Positions 16,510-24,980 are shown, counted from the stretch's first letter. The stretch: 31,731 nucleotides of DNA from a bacterium (GCA_030431355.1 JAUIJG010000003.1:1-31731), one strand, 5' to 3'. Translations and numbers: made by a program. The notes: a model not told the origin generated them from the letters alone.

Positions 16510-19056
16510 ATGGGCAATAAACTCCCGGACTACCTTCCCAGTACCAGACCTTCAGAATCCACACTAATCGACCCGGGCAACGTTCTTGGAAAAGTGCCCG
16601 GGGAAAAGCTACAAAGCGAACTTAAGGGTCTCTCTTATCCGGCAAATGTGATTGTTCTACCCAAAGATCACTCAGGAGGCAATATTGTCCAGTTATCCAG
16701 ACAGATTCTGACCAGCTGGAAACCCAAAAGCAACGACATCCTCTTTATTATCGATGTCCATGGAAGGCAGCTGAATGTAAATGTCGGTCAGTCGCTGATG
16801 AGCAAAGGCATTACCAACTCCGAGGTAAATGACCACTACCTTCCCCGATACTTTTACCCCCAGGCCGCCAGTGGCAACTTCGCCAACGCTGTTGGTGAGA
16901 CACTCAAAGCTGTCGACCGCCGACTGGCAGCAGAGCAAGGAAAAATCGCCAGGCTGAACCAAAAGACAAACGCAAAAGAGAGCGTTAACACCTACAGCAG
17001 CCAGCAAGTCGCCAGGGACAACAGGACAACCCACGACGACCATGTAGGGCAACTATCCTATATAGGCGGCATCCTATTTCTTGCCATTGTCATTCTGCTA
17101 GTCATCACCTATCGATTCCGCGGAAAAGGCGAGCAGGATATAGACCTGAGAAAGTCCAGAGATGAATACAACGAAAAGATGGAGAAGATAACCAAACTTT
17201 TCCAGGAAGATCCCCAGAAATTTTTCATTCGAGTGGCAGCTTTAATCTGCCTGGGCTACGCGTATATCGCTCTTGCGGTGTTGGTCTTAATTACATTTAC
17301 GCTCTTCACCTTCGTGCTTCTTATCAAGCTTCCTTTCCTCGCCCTGAAATTGGGCATTCCCTTGTTGCTTGTGTTGGGAGTTGTTTTTCGATCTTTCTGG
17401 GTCAAGGCCCCACCGGTGGATGGTTTTCCTCTCAAGAAAAAAGAATTTCCTCGACTCTATGAAATGGTGAACGAGATCGCCACGCACATAAGTGCTCCGA
17501 AAGTACATCAGATTCAACTGGTGCCGGACTTCAACGCCGCTGTCACCCAGCGAGCACGGCTCGGTTTGCTGGGATGGCACAAGAACTATCTCATTCTCGG
17601 CATCCAAATTCTGAAGACCTGTTCCTATGACGAGATGCGCTCAATTCTCGCGCACGAGATGGGACACCTGGCGGAAGGACATTCAGCTAAGGACGCGTGG
17701 ATCTACCGCGTGCAAGGTGTATGGTACCAGTTGATGCAAAGCCTCCAGAGAGACAACTCCTTAGCGACTGTGCTGTTTACACGATTCTTCAACTGGTATG
17801 TACCTTTGCTGGAATCCTACACTTTCCCTTACCGTAGAGAGCAGGAGTACAATGCCGACCTGGGAAGTGTTGAGCTGGTTGGACCCGATGTGGCAGCCAA
17901 AACATTTCTCTCCATGGACCTGAAAGATCGCTTCCTTGAAACAAAATACTGGTCCAATGTGGGCGACCGATTCTCTACACCGGAGCCACCGGCGGTTTAC
18001 GCAGGCATGTCCCATGCTCTCAAAGGGAAGATAGAGAAACAGGACGCAGAGGGCTGGTTACGCGACATTTTCAACAAAGAGACCAACTACGAGGACTCCC
18101 ATCCTTGCACCAGGGATAGGGTCGCCGCCATTCTTAAAATTCAACCGGAGGAAGTTCCTGAGTACGCCCATAAACACATAGATGAATTGTGCGTTATCGA
18201 CGATCCGGCTTTCGATAGGCTTTTTCCTGACAGAGGCGAAGAGCTGTGCGCCAAACTCGACGATGAATACAAAGTAGCTTACAAAGACTACTGGCAAGAA
18301 CGGCACGAGAACTATCTTTCCACAAAGAAATCCCTTGAGGAGCTTATCGCAAAAATCGACAACCCAGAATTCACCAAGGAAGACGCCACCAATTGTGCCT
18401 ACAATTCACTGGTCGTAAGCGGCTTTGACAGCTCAAGACCTTACTTTCTCAAAGCGATCGAGATGAACCCCGATGACGCTTACTTGAGACAAGTATATGG
18501 TCAGTGTCTCTATGACAAACAAGATCCAGACTGTGTAAATCATCTTGAAACCGCCATCAAATTAGATCGCTCTCGATTTTATGACTGCGGTCAAATGCTT
18601 TATGGATTCCACAAATCCAGAAACGAAGAGGACAAAGCCAGACAGTACGAAGAAAAGCTAATAGACTGGATGGAAGAGTATTATAAAAGCAAAGTGGAGC
18701 GGCAAGGCGTATCAAAGACCGACACGTTTATCGAACATGGGCTGAATAGTATGGGGATTGAAACTATTCGCAAATCCATATCCGATCAACCTTCGGTAAA
18801 GTCCGCCTGGGCTGTTCGGAAAGTTGTCCATGCCTTTGCAGAAATCCCATACATCGTAATAGTGGTGGCGTTCGACAAGAAGAAAGTTTCAGACCCGGAG
18901 ATTCGCTATCAAATATTGCTCAATATTAGCGCGGTGATCGCAGACAACGCCGAATTCACAGCGGACTTTATAATTTACGACAAAGATCAAATCACAAAAA
19001 ATCTAATGCAGGCGATTGATATAATAGACGGTTCCCATATTTTCAATGTCGATTAA
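16510..19056 (+). CDS. TPM-domain / M48 zinc metalloprotease fusion, membrane-anchored
   Basis: 848 aa. The N-terminal ~130 residues look like a TPM (YgcG/TPM_phosphatase) domain (LIDPGNVLGKVPGEKLQSEL, NDILFIIDVHGRQLNVNVG). A membrane span follows at about 178-200 and a hydrophobic block at about 241-297 (two or three spans). Then comes an M48-type peptidase: HEMGHLAEGH with His382, Glu383, His386, and the third zinc ligand Glu446 in EYNAD. The C-terminal ~300 residues are helical with a TPR-like part (DDAYLRQVYGQCLYDKQDPD). TPM proteins usually have a signal peptide; none is found here. The frame is open upstream to 16399 but without ATG/GTG/TTG, so either the N-terminus is cytoplasmic or a rare start is used. 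Overlaps the next gene by 11 bp. Protease call is firm; substrate unknown. Confidence 0.88.
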   Translation: MGNKLPDYLPSTRPSESTLIDPGNVLGKVPGEKLQSELKGLSYPANVIVLPKDHSGGNIVQLSRQILTSWKPKSNDILFIIDVHGRQLNVNVGQSLMSKGITNSEVNDHYLPRYFYPQAASGNFANAVGETLKAVDRRLAAEQGKIARLNQKTNAKESVNTYSSQQVARDNRTTHDDHVGQLSYIGGILFLAIVILLVITYRFRGKGEQDIDLRKSRDEYNEKMEKITKLFQEDPQKFFIRVAALICLGYAYIALAVLVLITFTLFTFVLLIKLPFLALKLGIPLLLVLGVVFRSFWVKAPPVDGFPLKKKEFPRLYEMVNEIATHISAPKVHQIQLVPDFNAAVTQRARLGLLGWHKNYLILGIQILKTCSYDEMRSILAHEMGHLAEGHSAKDAWIYRVQGVWYQLMQSLQRDNSLATVLFTRFFNWYVPLLESYTFPYRREQEYNADLGSVELVGPDVAAKTFLSMDLKDRFLETKYWSNVGDRFSTPEPPAVYAGMSHALKGKIEKQDAEGWLRDIFNKETNYEDSHPCTRDRVAAILKIQPEEVPEYAHKHIDELCVIDDPAFDRLFPDRGEELCAKLDDEYKVAYKDYWQERHENYLSTKKSLEELIAKIDNPEFTKEDATNCAYNSLVVSGFDSSRPYFLKAIEMNPDDAYLRQVYGQCLYDKQDPDCVNHLETAIKLDRSRFYDCGQMLYGFHKSRNEEDKARQYEEKLIDWMEEYYKSKVERQGVSKTDTFIEHGLNSMGIETIRKSISDQPSVKSAWAVRKVVHAFAEIPYIVIVVAFDKKKVSDPEIRYQILLNISAVIADNAEFTADFIIYDKDQITKNLMQAIDIIDGSHIFNVD

Positions 19057-20353
19057 GAGAGTGGAAATTAGAATACCTGAGTTCTGTCTGATAGCGTTGG
19101 TAGGGGTTTCAAGCTCTGGCAAATCCACTTTCGCGTCCAGACACTTTCTACCCAGCGAAGTAGTCTCACCTGAATCTGGTCTTTCGCTGAACAGCCCCGG
19201 AGAAGCCTCAAAAGAAGCTACTTTTAACGGATTTGGCGGACTCAAAGATATTATTCATAAACGTCTATCGCAAGGCAAGCTAACGGTGATAGACGCCAAC
19301 AACATTCAAGAAGATGCTCGTCATTCGATAGTAAAAATTGCGAAGGCAAATGACTGCTTCGCCTCGGCTATAGTGTTGAATGTGCCGGAAAGTCTATGCC
19401 AGGAACGAAACAAAGAACGTCTCGATAGAGACTTCGACACCCATGCTATCCAGCGCCAGAAGCAACTTTTAGACAAGTCAATTTCTAAACTTAGCAAGGA
19501 AGGCTTCCGGCATGTTTTTGTTTTGGAGGATCTGGAATCCATCGACAACGCCACCGTCAGTAGAACCAAACTTCAGAACAACCGGCGTGAAGATCAAGGG
19601 CCGTTTGACATAATCGGCGACATTCATGGCTGTTTTGACGAACTGGTATCACTCCTTTCAAAACTCAACTATGAGATTACAGGTACGGATATGAATACCA
19701 AGGTCAAAGCACCAACAGGAAGGAAAGTTGTCTTCCTTGGGGACCTGGTGGATAGAGGACCAAAGTCTCCAGAAGTTCTCCGCCTAGTTATGAACATGGT
19801 TGAAAACGGAGATGCCATATGTGTTCCAGGAAACCATGATGTGAAACTAATGAAAAGACTCAAGGGTCGAAACGTAAAAATTGCCTATGGACTAGCCGAA
19901 ACCCTGGAGCAACTAGAAAATCATAGCGACGAATTCAAAGTAAAAGTGGCACAGTTCATAGAAAGCCTGGTCAGTCATCTAGTCCTGGACAGAGGTAATT
20001 TAGTGGTCAGCCACGCCGGGATGAAAGCTCGTTATCAGGGCCGCTCTTCCAGCCGAGTTAGAAACTTTGCCCTTTACGGTGATACCACCGGCGAAACGGA
20101 CGAATATGGTCTCCCTGTTCGATATGAATGGGCTAAGGACTACCAGGGTCAAGCCATGGTCGTCTATGGACACACCCCAGTCGGAGTAGCCCAGTGGAAA
20201 AACCGAACTATTAACATTGATACGGGATGCGTTTTCGGAGGACAGCTCACCGCGCTCCGCTATCCGGAGAAGGAACTTGTCTCCGTTGATGCCCGAAAAG
20301 AGTATTACCTTTCTATAAAACCATTCAAAGAGAATGATCTGACCAGCGACTAA
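19046..20353 (+). CDS. pnkp: Polynucleotide kinase-phosphatase (bacterial Pnkp) lacking the ligase domain
   Basis: 435 aa. The kinase domain (about 1-170) has P-loop GVSSSGKS (20-27) and DANN (83-86), the VDATN-type motif, plus RNKERLDRDF lid residues. The metallophosphatase domain (about 185-425) carries GDIHG (191-195), GDLVDRGP (232-239), GNHD (262-265), SHAG (322-325) and GHTP (375-378), and ends in DTGCVFGGQLTAL. In Clostridium Pnkp the same two domains are followed by a ~390-aa ligase; here the protein stops at the phosphatase end. It should phosphorylate 5' ends and remove 3' or 2',3'-cyclic phosphates, leaving sealing to another enzyme. Its ATG lies inside the last codons of the protease gene (11-bp overlap), implying coupled translation; no ribosome binding site precedes it. 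The next gene is convergent. Confidence 0.93.
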   Translation: MSIKRVEIRIPEFCLIALVGVSSSGKSTFASRHFLPSEVVSPESGLSLNSPGEASKEATFNGFGGLKDIIHKRLSQGKLTVIDANNIQEDARHSIVKIAKANDCFASAIVLNVPESLCQERNKERLDRDFDTHAIQRQKQLLDKSISKLSKEGFRHVFVLEDLESIDNATVSRTKLQNNRREDQGPFDIIGDIHGCFDELVSLLSKLNYEITGTDMNTKVKAPTGRKVVFLGDLVDRGPKSPEVLRLVMNMVENGDAICVPGNHDVKLMKRLKGRNVKIAYGLAETLEQLENHSDEFKVKVAQFIESLVSHLVLDRGNLVVSHAGMKARYQGRSSSRVRNFALYGDTTGETDEYGLPVRYEWAKDYQGQAMVVYGHTPVGVAQWKNRTINIDTGCVFGGQLTALRYPEKELVSVDARKEYYLSIKPFKENDLTSD

Positions 20354-20423
20354 TCTCATCAGTCGCGAGGAGGAACTATCCGAGCTTGCTACTGTAGACC
20401 CGAGACTCTAACCGGACCGAGTC

Positions 20424-21131
20424 CTACTTGTTCACTTTGAAAAAGCTGGTGCTGGCGATGTTCTTCTTCAGAACCCGAGGATTTCCGGAGACATTGATTA
20501 CCGATTTACCCTTAGCACTGGCGCTAATGGTATTGGAAGCATAAAGCTTGGCAAAACTCTGATCAGCCACATTCGCGACACACTCTTTGGAAATGAGCTT
20601 GTTGAGATTCAGATAGGCTTTACCATCACAGCTTACCAGCAGTTTGTCCACGGAGCCGGTTGACTCGACCGTGCTACTGTTGTGTCCGTTTATCTCCAGG
20701 TTGCCACCTTTGTACTGGAGCACCCTGGCGGTTACAAAACCAGAGGTGTTCAGTCGAGCTAACTTTGGAGTCGTTATCTCCAGAGCAGCAGCGCTGGCGT
20801 TGAAATTCGGAGCGGTATAAACATTGAGTGCTCCGTCTTTCACTCCCACTTTCACTTTCTCCAAACTATTTTTATTGCACTCGACCACCACTTTCGGGCC
20901 AGAGCCTTGCTTCAAAATAGCCCGGAATCCGCCTTTTATATTGACCGTGTCGAAAGACCCAACTTTAAACTCTTTCTTGGTCACCGACGAATTGTCTTTA
21001 GCCGGAGCGGCAGCTATCAGGTTGCTTCTGTTCGTCGTCCTGGCTTCGCTGGATTTAGCACCGGCAGCCCCGCCAAGGGTGCTCAGCAGCAATAAAGAGG
21101 ATATTCCTATATATAGAGCTTTGTTTTTCAT
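20424..21131 (-). CDS. Secreted DUF2807 (head-GIN type) beta-solenoid protein
   Basis: 235 aa. Signal peptide (MKNKALYIGISSLLLLSTLG, cleavage after AGA at residue 25). Residues about 55-230 show the DUF2807 pattern: GSFDTVNIKGGFRAILKQGSGPKVVVECN, then VKVGVKDGALNVYTAP, LEITTPKLARLNTSGFVTARV, LEINGHNSSTVESTG and further short strands of a right-handed beta-helix. The family is found in secreted or outer-surface proteins and has no defined activity; adhesion has been proposed from sequence. A -10 box and 5' hairpin lie upstream. Convergent to the Pnkp gene with 70 bp between. Confidence 0.82.
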   Translation of the reverse strand: MKNKALYIGISSLLLLSTLGGAAGAKSSEARTTNRSNLIAAAPAKDNSSVTKKEFKVGSFDTVNIKGGFRAILKQGSGPKVVVECNKNSLEKVKVGVKDGALNVYTAPNFNASAAALEITTPKLARLNTSGFVTARVLQYKGGNLEINGHNSSTVESTGSVDKLLVSCDGKAYLNLNKLISKECVANVADQSFAKLYASNTISASAKGKSVINVSGNPRVLKKNIASTSFFKVNK

Positions 21132-21159
21132 AGTTCCGGATCGTTGTTGGGAAACTGAA

Positions 21160-21193
21160 GTCGAGACATAAAAATCTCGACGCCCTAATTATA
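21160..21193 (-). promoter_or_regulatory. -10 box and 5'-end hairpin of the DUF2807 gene
   Basis: Minus-strand TATAAT (21188-21193) with no good -35. A 7-bp perfect stem (GTCGAGA/TCTCGAC, 21160-21181, 8-base loop) begins about where transcription would start, so the message would carry a hairpin at its very 5' end, which often stabilises mRNA. Confidence 0.4.
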
Positions 21194-21345
21194 TGCCAAT
21201 TTTGATAACCATGCCCCGGTTACCGGTTTTTACCCGCCCCCCATTTAAACTCCGGTCTACTCATAGTTCATTAACTGTATCGGCGCCCTACACTCCCCCA
21301 TTACAACCTGTCACCATGGTTTAATCAGGAGGAAATTTTAAAACC

Positions 21346-22590
21346 ATGAAAGATGTGCTCATTCTGTCAGTTTCCGCCGGCGCCGGTCATATTAGCGCAG
21401 CCCGCGCGCTGGAAAGTGCTTTTAAAGAAAGCTATCCTTGCGTATCGGTACGCCATGAAGATGCCCTGGAATATACAAATTTGGCATTCCGGAAAGTATA
21501 CTGCGACGCTTATATAGAGATGGTAAACGCTCTACCGGAGTTGCTGGGATTTCTCTATGACTACGCGGACCATCCCTGGAAGGACGAAAAGCGGAGGCTT
21601 GCCATCGATAGACTGAACAGCCTTCCCCTGATCAGGCTACTGGAAAAAGAACAGCCGGAACATGTTGTCTGTACGCACTTTCTTCCGGCGGAAATAATCT
21701 CCTACCTTATCTGCAAGAAAAGACTCAAATCAAATCTGTCCGTGGTTGTCACCGACATGGACATTCACGCCATGTGGCTTTGTCGCCACTATTCCAACTA
21801 TTTTGTAGCCCTGGAAGAGACTAGAGAGCATCTCCACAGGCTGGGATTTGACAAGAGCAGTATTCATGTCACAGGAATTCCAGTGGCACCACAATTCAAA
21901 GTCCGAAAAGACAAAATAGAGATGCGGGAAAAGTTCGGCTTAGCACCGGATTTGCCGACTATCTATATGTCGTCAGGGGGCTACGGAGTAGGAAGAACCG
22001 AAGAGATAATCGAAGCTCTCACCGCTGTTAAAACCGACTGTCAGCTACTGGCCATGTGCGGCAATAACCAGGCACTGAAAGAGAGACTTGAGGTTTTTAA
22101 AACCAGCCTACCTGGATCTTGCAAATTAAAAGTGCATCCAATACCTTACACGCACCAGGTGGATGAATATATGAGTGCATCGGATCTGGTGCTTGGCAAA
22201 CCGGGTGGTCTAACCACGGCGGAAGCTCTCAGCAAAGAGCTAGGTTTCATCATCATCAATCCCATCCCTGGGCAGGAGGAGAGAAACTCGGACCACTTGC
22301 TTGAAAGAGGCGTGGCTCTCAAATGCAACAACTTGCCCGCCCTGGCTTTCAAAGTTGACTCCCTCTTGAACGACCAGGTCAAACTAGATTCAATGCAAGC
22401 AAACGCGAAGGAAATGGCAAGACCGAACGCAGCAGAGAACATCGCCGGAATTCTCATTCAAACAAATTCGAATCACCCGGTTCAAACAAACAAAGACAAG
22501 AAACACCTTTGCAAGAGTCGCGTACTACAACTACTGGAGCGCAGACTGGGTCACGACATGGGCAGAACCAGCTTGAGGAGCGTATCTTAA
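21346..22590 (+). CDS. MGDG-synthase-type diacylglycerol glycosyltransferase (GT28-like)
   Basis: 414 aa. The N-terminal motif LILSVSAGAGHISAARAL and the region around DALEYTNLAFRKVY match the MGDG synthase N-terminal domain. The C-terminal half has the GT-B donor-binding pattern: YMSSGGYGVGRTEEIIEAL, MCGNNQALKERL and the KPGGLTTAEALSKELG loop that contacts the nucleotide-sugar diphosphate. Enzymes of this family (MGDG synthase, UgtP) move galactose or glucose from UDP-sugar to diacylglycerol at the cytoplasmic membrane face. The sugar cannot be told from sequence. AGGAGG (21327-21332) is strong but sits 13 bases from the ATG, longer than usual; a two-codon ORF (ATG GTT TAA) precedes it. Followed by a good terminator. 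Confidence 0.88.
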   Translation: MKDVLILSVSAGAGHISAARALESAFKESYPCVSVRHEDALEYTNLAFRKVYCDAYIEMVNALPELLGFLYDYADHPWKDEKRRLAIDRLNSLPLIRLLEKEQPEHVVCTHFLPAEIISYLICKKRLKSNLSVVVTDMDIHAMWLCRHYSNYFVALEETREHLHRLGFDKSSIHVTGIPVAPQFKVRKDKIEMREKFGLAPDLPTIYMSSGGYGVGRTEEIIEALTAVKTDCQLLAMCGNNQALKERLEVFKTSLPGSCKLKVHPIPYTHQVDEYMSASDLVLGKPGGLTTAEALSKELGFIIINPIPGQEERNSDHLLERGVALKCNNLPALAFKVDSLLNDQVKLDSMQANAKEMARPNAAENIAGILIQTNSNHPVQTNKDKKHLCKSRVLQLLERRLGHDMGRTSLRSVS

Positions 22591-22630
22591 TGCTGAAAGC
22601 TGAGAACTAAAAGCCGAAAAAAGAAAATAC

Positions 22631-22667
22631 AAAAACACCGCTCAGATCCCTCTCAAGCGGTGTTTTT
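22631..22667 (+). terminator. Rho-independent terminator after the glycosyltransferase gene
   Basis: Perfect 12-bp stem (AAAAACACCGCT / AGCGGTGTTTTT) with a 13-base loop and T-run, 40 bases after the stop codon. The A-run on the left makes it potentially bidirectional. Confidence 0.85.
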
Positions 22668-22956
22668 GCTACTGTCCAATCTTGCTTACTTGCGGTAAGC
22701 TCAGTATCTTGCTGCACTTCAATTGGAAGAAGATACAACACGGGCTCACTTACTTTTGTTTCTGGTCGAATTCAACCTGATGTTTCTGTAAGGCCCCTCG
22801 GCTCAACGCATTCAACATTTAAGTGTTTGCTCACCGATTTGATAACAGTATAGCAAACCGGCAAGCAAATGGAAGTACCCCATAAGACATTTAAGATATC
22901 CGCAGATACATTGCCAAGGGCGCACACAAAAGGCGTCTTTGCATATCCAGACAATA

Positions 22957-23136
22957 TTAATCAAGCAAGGAACCACTGATTTTACCGTCAGAAATTTCAA
23001 ATAGAACAATAACAAATACCTTGAAGACCTTCTTGCCTACCCGTGTATATGTGATCGATATATCGCTCATCTTTTCCGATGAAGCACCATACTCAATACC
23101 AATAGTTTTCGATCGCGTGCGAATCAACCAACCCAT
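22957..23136 (-). pseudogene. Possible remnant of an NTF2/SnoaL-like gene (59 codons)
   Basis: A 59-codon frame from ATG 23134-23136 to TAA at 22957-22959 gives a protein-like product: IEYGASSEKMSDISITYT, VGKKVFKVFVIVLFEI, SDGKISGSLLD. The alternating strands ending in a DGKI turn are typical of the C-terminal half of NTF2/SnoaL-fold proteins. The frame stays open upstream to about 23206 (with VWGEVWQFARITDQY) but no start or ribosome binding site is seen, and it overlaps the promoter of the opposite gene. I read it as a decayed fragment; a chance frame is possible. Confidence 0.3.
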
Positions 23137-23151
23137 ATATTGATCTGTTAT

Positions 23152-23168
23152 TCTGGCAAATTGCCAGA
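23152..23168. promoter_or_regulatory. Palindromic operator candidate over the -35 box
   Basis: TCTGGCAAATTGCCAGA: perfect 8-bp arms around one central base. The right arm contains the -35 hexamer TTGCCA of the promoter for the hydroxylase gene, the position where a dimeric repressor would block RNA polymerase. Confidence 0.5.
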
Positions 23169-23189
23169 CCTCTCCCCAAACTTTATAAT
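23161..23189 (+). promoter_or_regulatory. Promoter of the hydroxylase/EEP operon
   Basis: TTGCCA (23161-23166), a 17-base spacer and perfect TATAAT (23184-23189). Transcription start near 23196, about 50 bases before the GTG start at 23246. Confidence 0.7.
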
Positions 23190-23245
23190 GGCAACCTGAC
23201 CTCTTTTAAACTAAAGAGACAGAGAAAGAAGAAGCAGAATTCCCA

Positions 23246-24007
23246 GTGTCTACCGTAAATCTAATACTGGACTATTTCGCCAAGCTCCCACCGGAACTGG
23301 CTTTTTTCTGGCTTTTAATGCAGAACATTCTCCAGTTTGTCCTCTGCGTGGGTGGCGGAATACTGCTGCTCAAATTGTTTTCTGCCAGACGAATTTATCA
23401 GGCCCCGGCACCACTAAGTTCCGGGGAGATATGGCTCTCCATCGTCTGTGTGGTTTTGAACTCCGTGGTTGCGTTCGCCGGCTGGTATCTCTGGAAGCTG
23501 GGAATCATACAAATTTCAAGAGAGGTCGGCTGGTATAGCATTGTAGATGTACTAGCCCTCCTTCTTATGATGGATTTCCTGATGTACGCTACCCACCGAG
23601 TCGTTCATCTACCGGGCATTTATAGCTGGGTACACCGTACCCATCATCGCTTCGAAGACACAAGACCGCTTTCATTGTTTGTTCTAAGCCCCCTTGAAGT
23701 TTTTGGCTTCGGCGCCCTGTGGCTGATCGTCCTGAGCATCTACAAGGCTAGCTGGCTGGGCATTGTAGTCTATCTTATGCTCAATGCCACATTCGGTGCC
23801 CTGGGACACATTGGAGTGGAACCATTTCCTTCCAATTGGCTCAAGATCCCTATAATAAGTAAACTTACAACCAGCACTTTTCATGCCCAACACCATAAGG
23901 AGATAGACTCCAATTTCGGATTCTACACAGACATCTGGGACAATCTCTTTGGAAGCATAAATGACAAATACCGAACCACCTTCGAAAAAGCCGCATCCAA
24001 AAGATAA
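23246..24007 (+). CDS. Fatty acid hydroxylase / sterol desaturase family membrane di-iron enzyme
   Basis: 253 aa, start GTG at 23246 (the only start in the frame; upstream stop at 23207). Four or five membrane spans hold the family's histidine clusters: H117xxxH121, H130xxH133H134, H188, and H213xxH216H217, followed by NFGFYTDIWDNLFGS, the family's C-terminal signature. These residues bind the di-iron centre that uses O2 to hydroxylate or desaturate a lipid chain in the membrane. Related enzymes include sterol C5-desaturase, fatty acid 2-hydroxylase and alkylglycerol monooxygenase; the substrate cannot be told. It sits near a glycolipid synthase and overlaps the next gene by 47 bp, so a lipid-modification unit is likely. 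Expression probably controlled at the palindrome over the -35. Confidence 0.9.
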   Translation: MSTVNLILDYFAKLPPELAFFWLLMQNILQFVLCVGGGILLLKLFSARRIYQAPAPLSSGEIWLSIVCVVLNSVVAFAGWYLWKLGIIQISREVGWYSIVDVLALLLMMDFLMYATHRVVHLPGIYSWVHRTHHRFEDTRPLSLFVLSPLEVFGFGALWLIVLSIYKASWLGIVVYLMLNATFGALGHIGVEPFPSNWLKIPIISKLTTSTFHAQHHKEIDSNFGFYTDIWDNLFGSINDKYRTTFEKAASKR

Positions 24008-24980
24008 GCTAAAAAGAATCCTCCTTTTCTTGCTTAAAATGCTGATAGGCACTCCAGTATTGTTTGTCTCGGTTCTCAGTCTTCTAGCACTCTTCGGAAG
24101 TGAGTCAAGAACCCTGGAGCTTTTAACGCACTTCAAACTTCATTACTTACTGGCGCTGGCGGCGTCGGTGCCTTTTTTGATATTAGGTAGGATGCCGTGG
24201 CTTCTTGTACCGGTAGGAATTTGTATGGCCCTCAATCTCACCGATATCGCCCCCCTATATTTTAAGGGCGAAAGTGCCTCCAGCAATACGGCGTTGAAAG
24301 TAATGAGTTTAAACATAAACAAATTCAACCTGGACCCAAAGCCTTCCTTAGCGGCAATTCGCGCAAAGAATCCTGACCTGATCTGCTTGCAAGAACTGAC
24401 TCCGACAATGTCGTCGGAATTTCAAAGAGCTCTTCCCGAGTATAGGTACCACTTCCTAAATCCGGAAGAAGGCTTTTTCGGTCTGGGTATATACAGCAAA
24501 CTTCCCCTGGAGAATACCTCGACTCGCAAACTCAGCGATGACTATATGTTGACCCAGTTCTGTACAGTAGTTTTCGATCGAAGGAAGATAACCCTCGTCA
24601 ACACCCATCCGATAGCACCGTTGAATGACTACTTCTACAAAGTCAGAAACCAGCAGCTAATTAATCTCGGCAAATTTTGCAAAGATGCCAAAGCACCATT
24701 AATAGTGGCAGGCGATCTCAATTCAACTTCCTATTCTCCCTACTTCAAAAATCTTCTAAAAGAAGGAAAACTCAAAGACAGTCAGATCGGCTTCGGTGTG
24801 CAAGCCACCTGGCTAACTCAAACCCGACTGGCAAACATGCCCTTGAGTAATTTGCTTTTGGGATTGCCCCTGGATCATATTCTCTACAAAGGAAATTTAA
24901 GTGTTACCGAACGCCAGGCGCTGGCACCAGTGGGTTCGGACCACATCCCCCTTTTCACAGAACTGAGTTTCAATAAATGA
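23961..24980 (+). CDS. Membrane-anchored endonuclease/exonuclease/phosphatase (EEP) family protein, VanJ-like layout
   Basis: 339 aa. Three N-terminal spans (about 17-45, 60-76 and 80-95) place the catalytic domain outside the cytoplasm, as in VanJ/StaP and YafD-like proteins. EEP motifs: VMSLNINKFN (116-123), ICLQE with Glu145, VNTHP (His216), GDLNS (Asp252, Asn254), LDHILYKG, and the terminal GSDHIP. All catalytic residues are present, so it should be an active Mg-dependent phosphodiesterase or phosphatase; a lipid phosphate is a reasonable guess given the membrane anchor and its neighbours. The ATG at 23961 is inside the hydroxylase gene (47-bp overlap), with GGAAG 6 bases upstream. It ends 4 bp from the convergent ferredoxin gene. 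Confidence 0.87.
   Translation: MTNTEPPSKKPHPKDKLKRILLFLLKMLIGTPVLFVSVLSLLALFGSESRTLELLTHFKLHYLLALAASVPFLILGRMPWLLVPVGICMALNLTDIAPLYFKGESASSNTALKVMSLNINKFNLDPKPSLAAIRAKNPDLICLQELTPTMSSEFQRALPEYRYHFLNPEEGFFGLGIYSKLPLENTSTRKLSDDYMLTQFCTVVFDRRKITLVNTHPIAPLNDYFYKVRNQQLINLGKFCKDAKAPLIVAGDLNSTSYSPYFKNLLKEGKLKDSQIGFGVQATWLTQTRLANMPLSNLLLGLPLDHILYKGNLSVTERQALAPVGSDHIPLFTELSFNK

Larger units (their letters stand above)
22591..23245. other. 655-bp intergenic region
   Basis: Contains the terminator at 22631-22667, then two small hairpins (GCTTAC/GTAAGC at 22684-22700 and GTATCTT/AAGATAC at 22704-22736), a possible minus-strand coding remnant at 22957-23136, and the operator and promoter of the next gene at 23152-23189. 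The stretch 22740-22950 shows nothing I can name. Confidence 0.5.

Noticed and set aside
22812..23015. Minus-strand 67-codon Cys/Leu-rich frame
   Set aside because: No binding site and composition unlike neighbours; overlaps a more protein-like frame.
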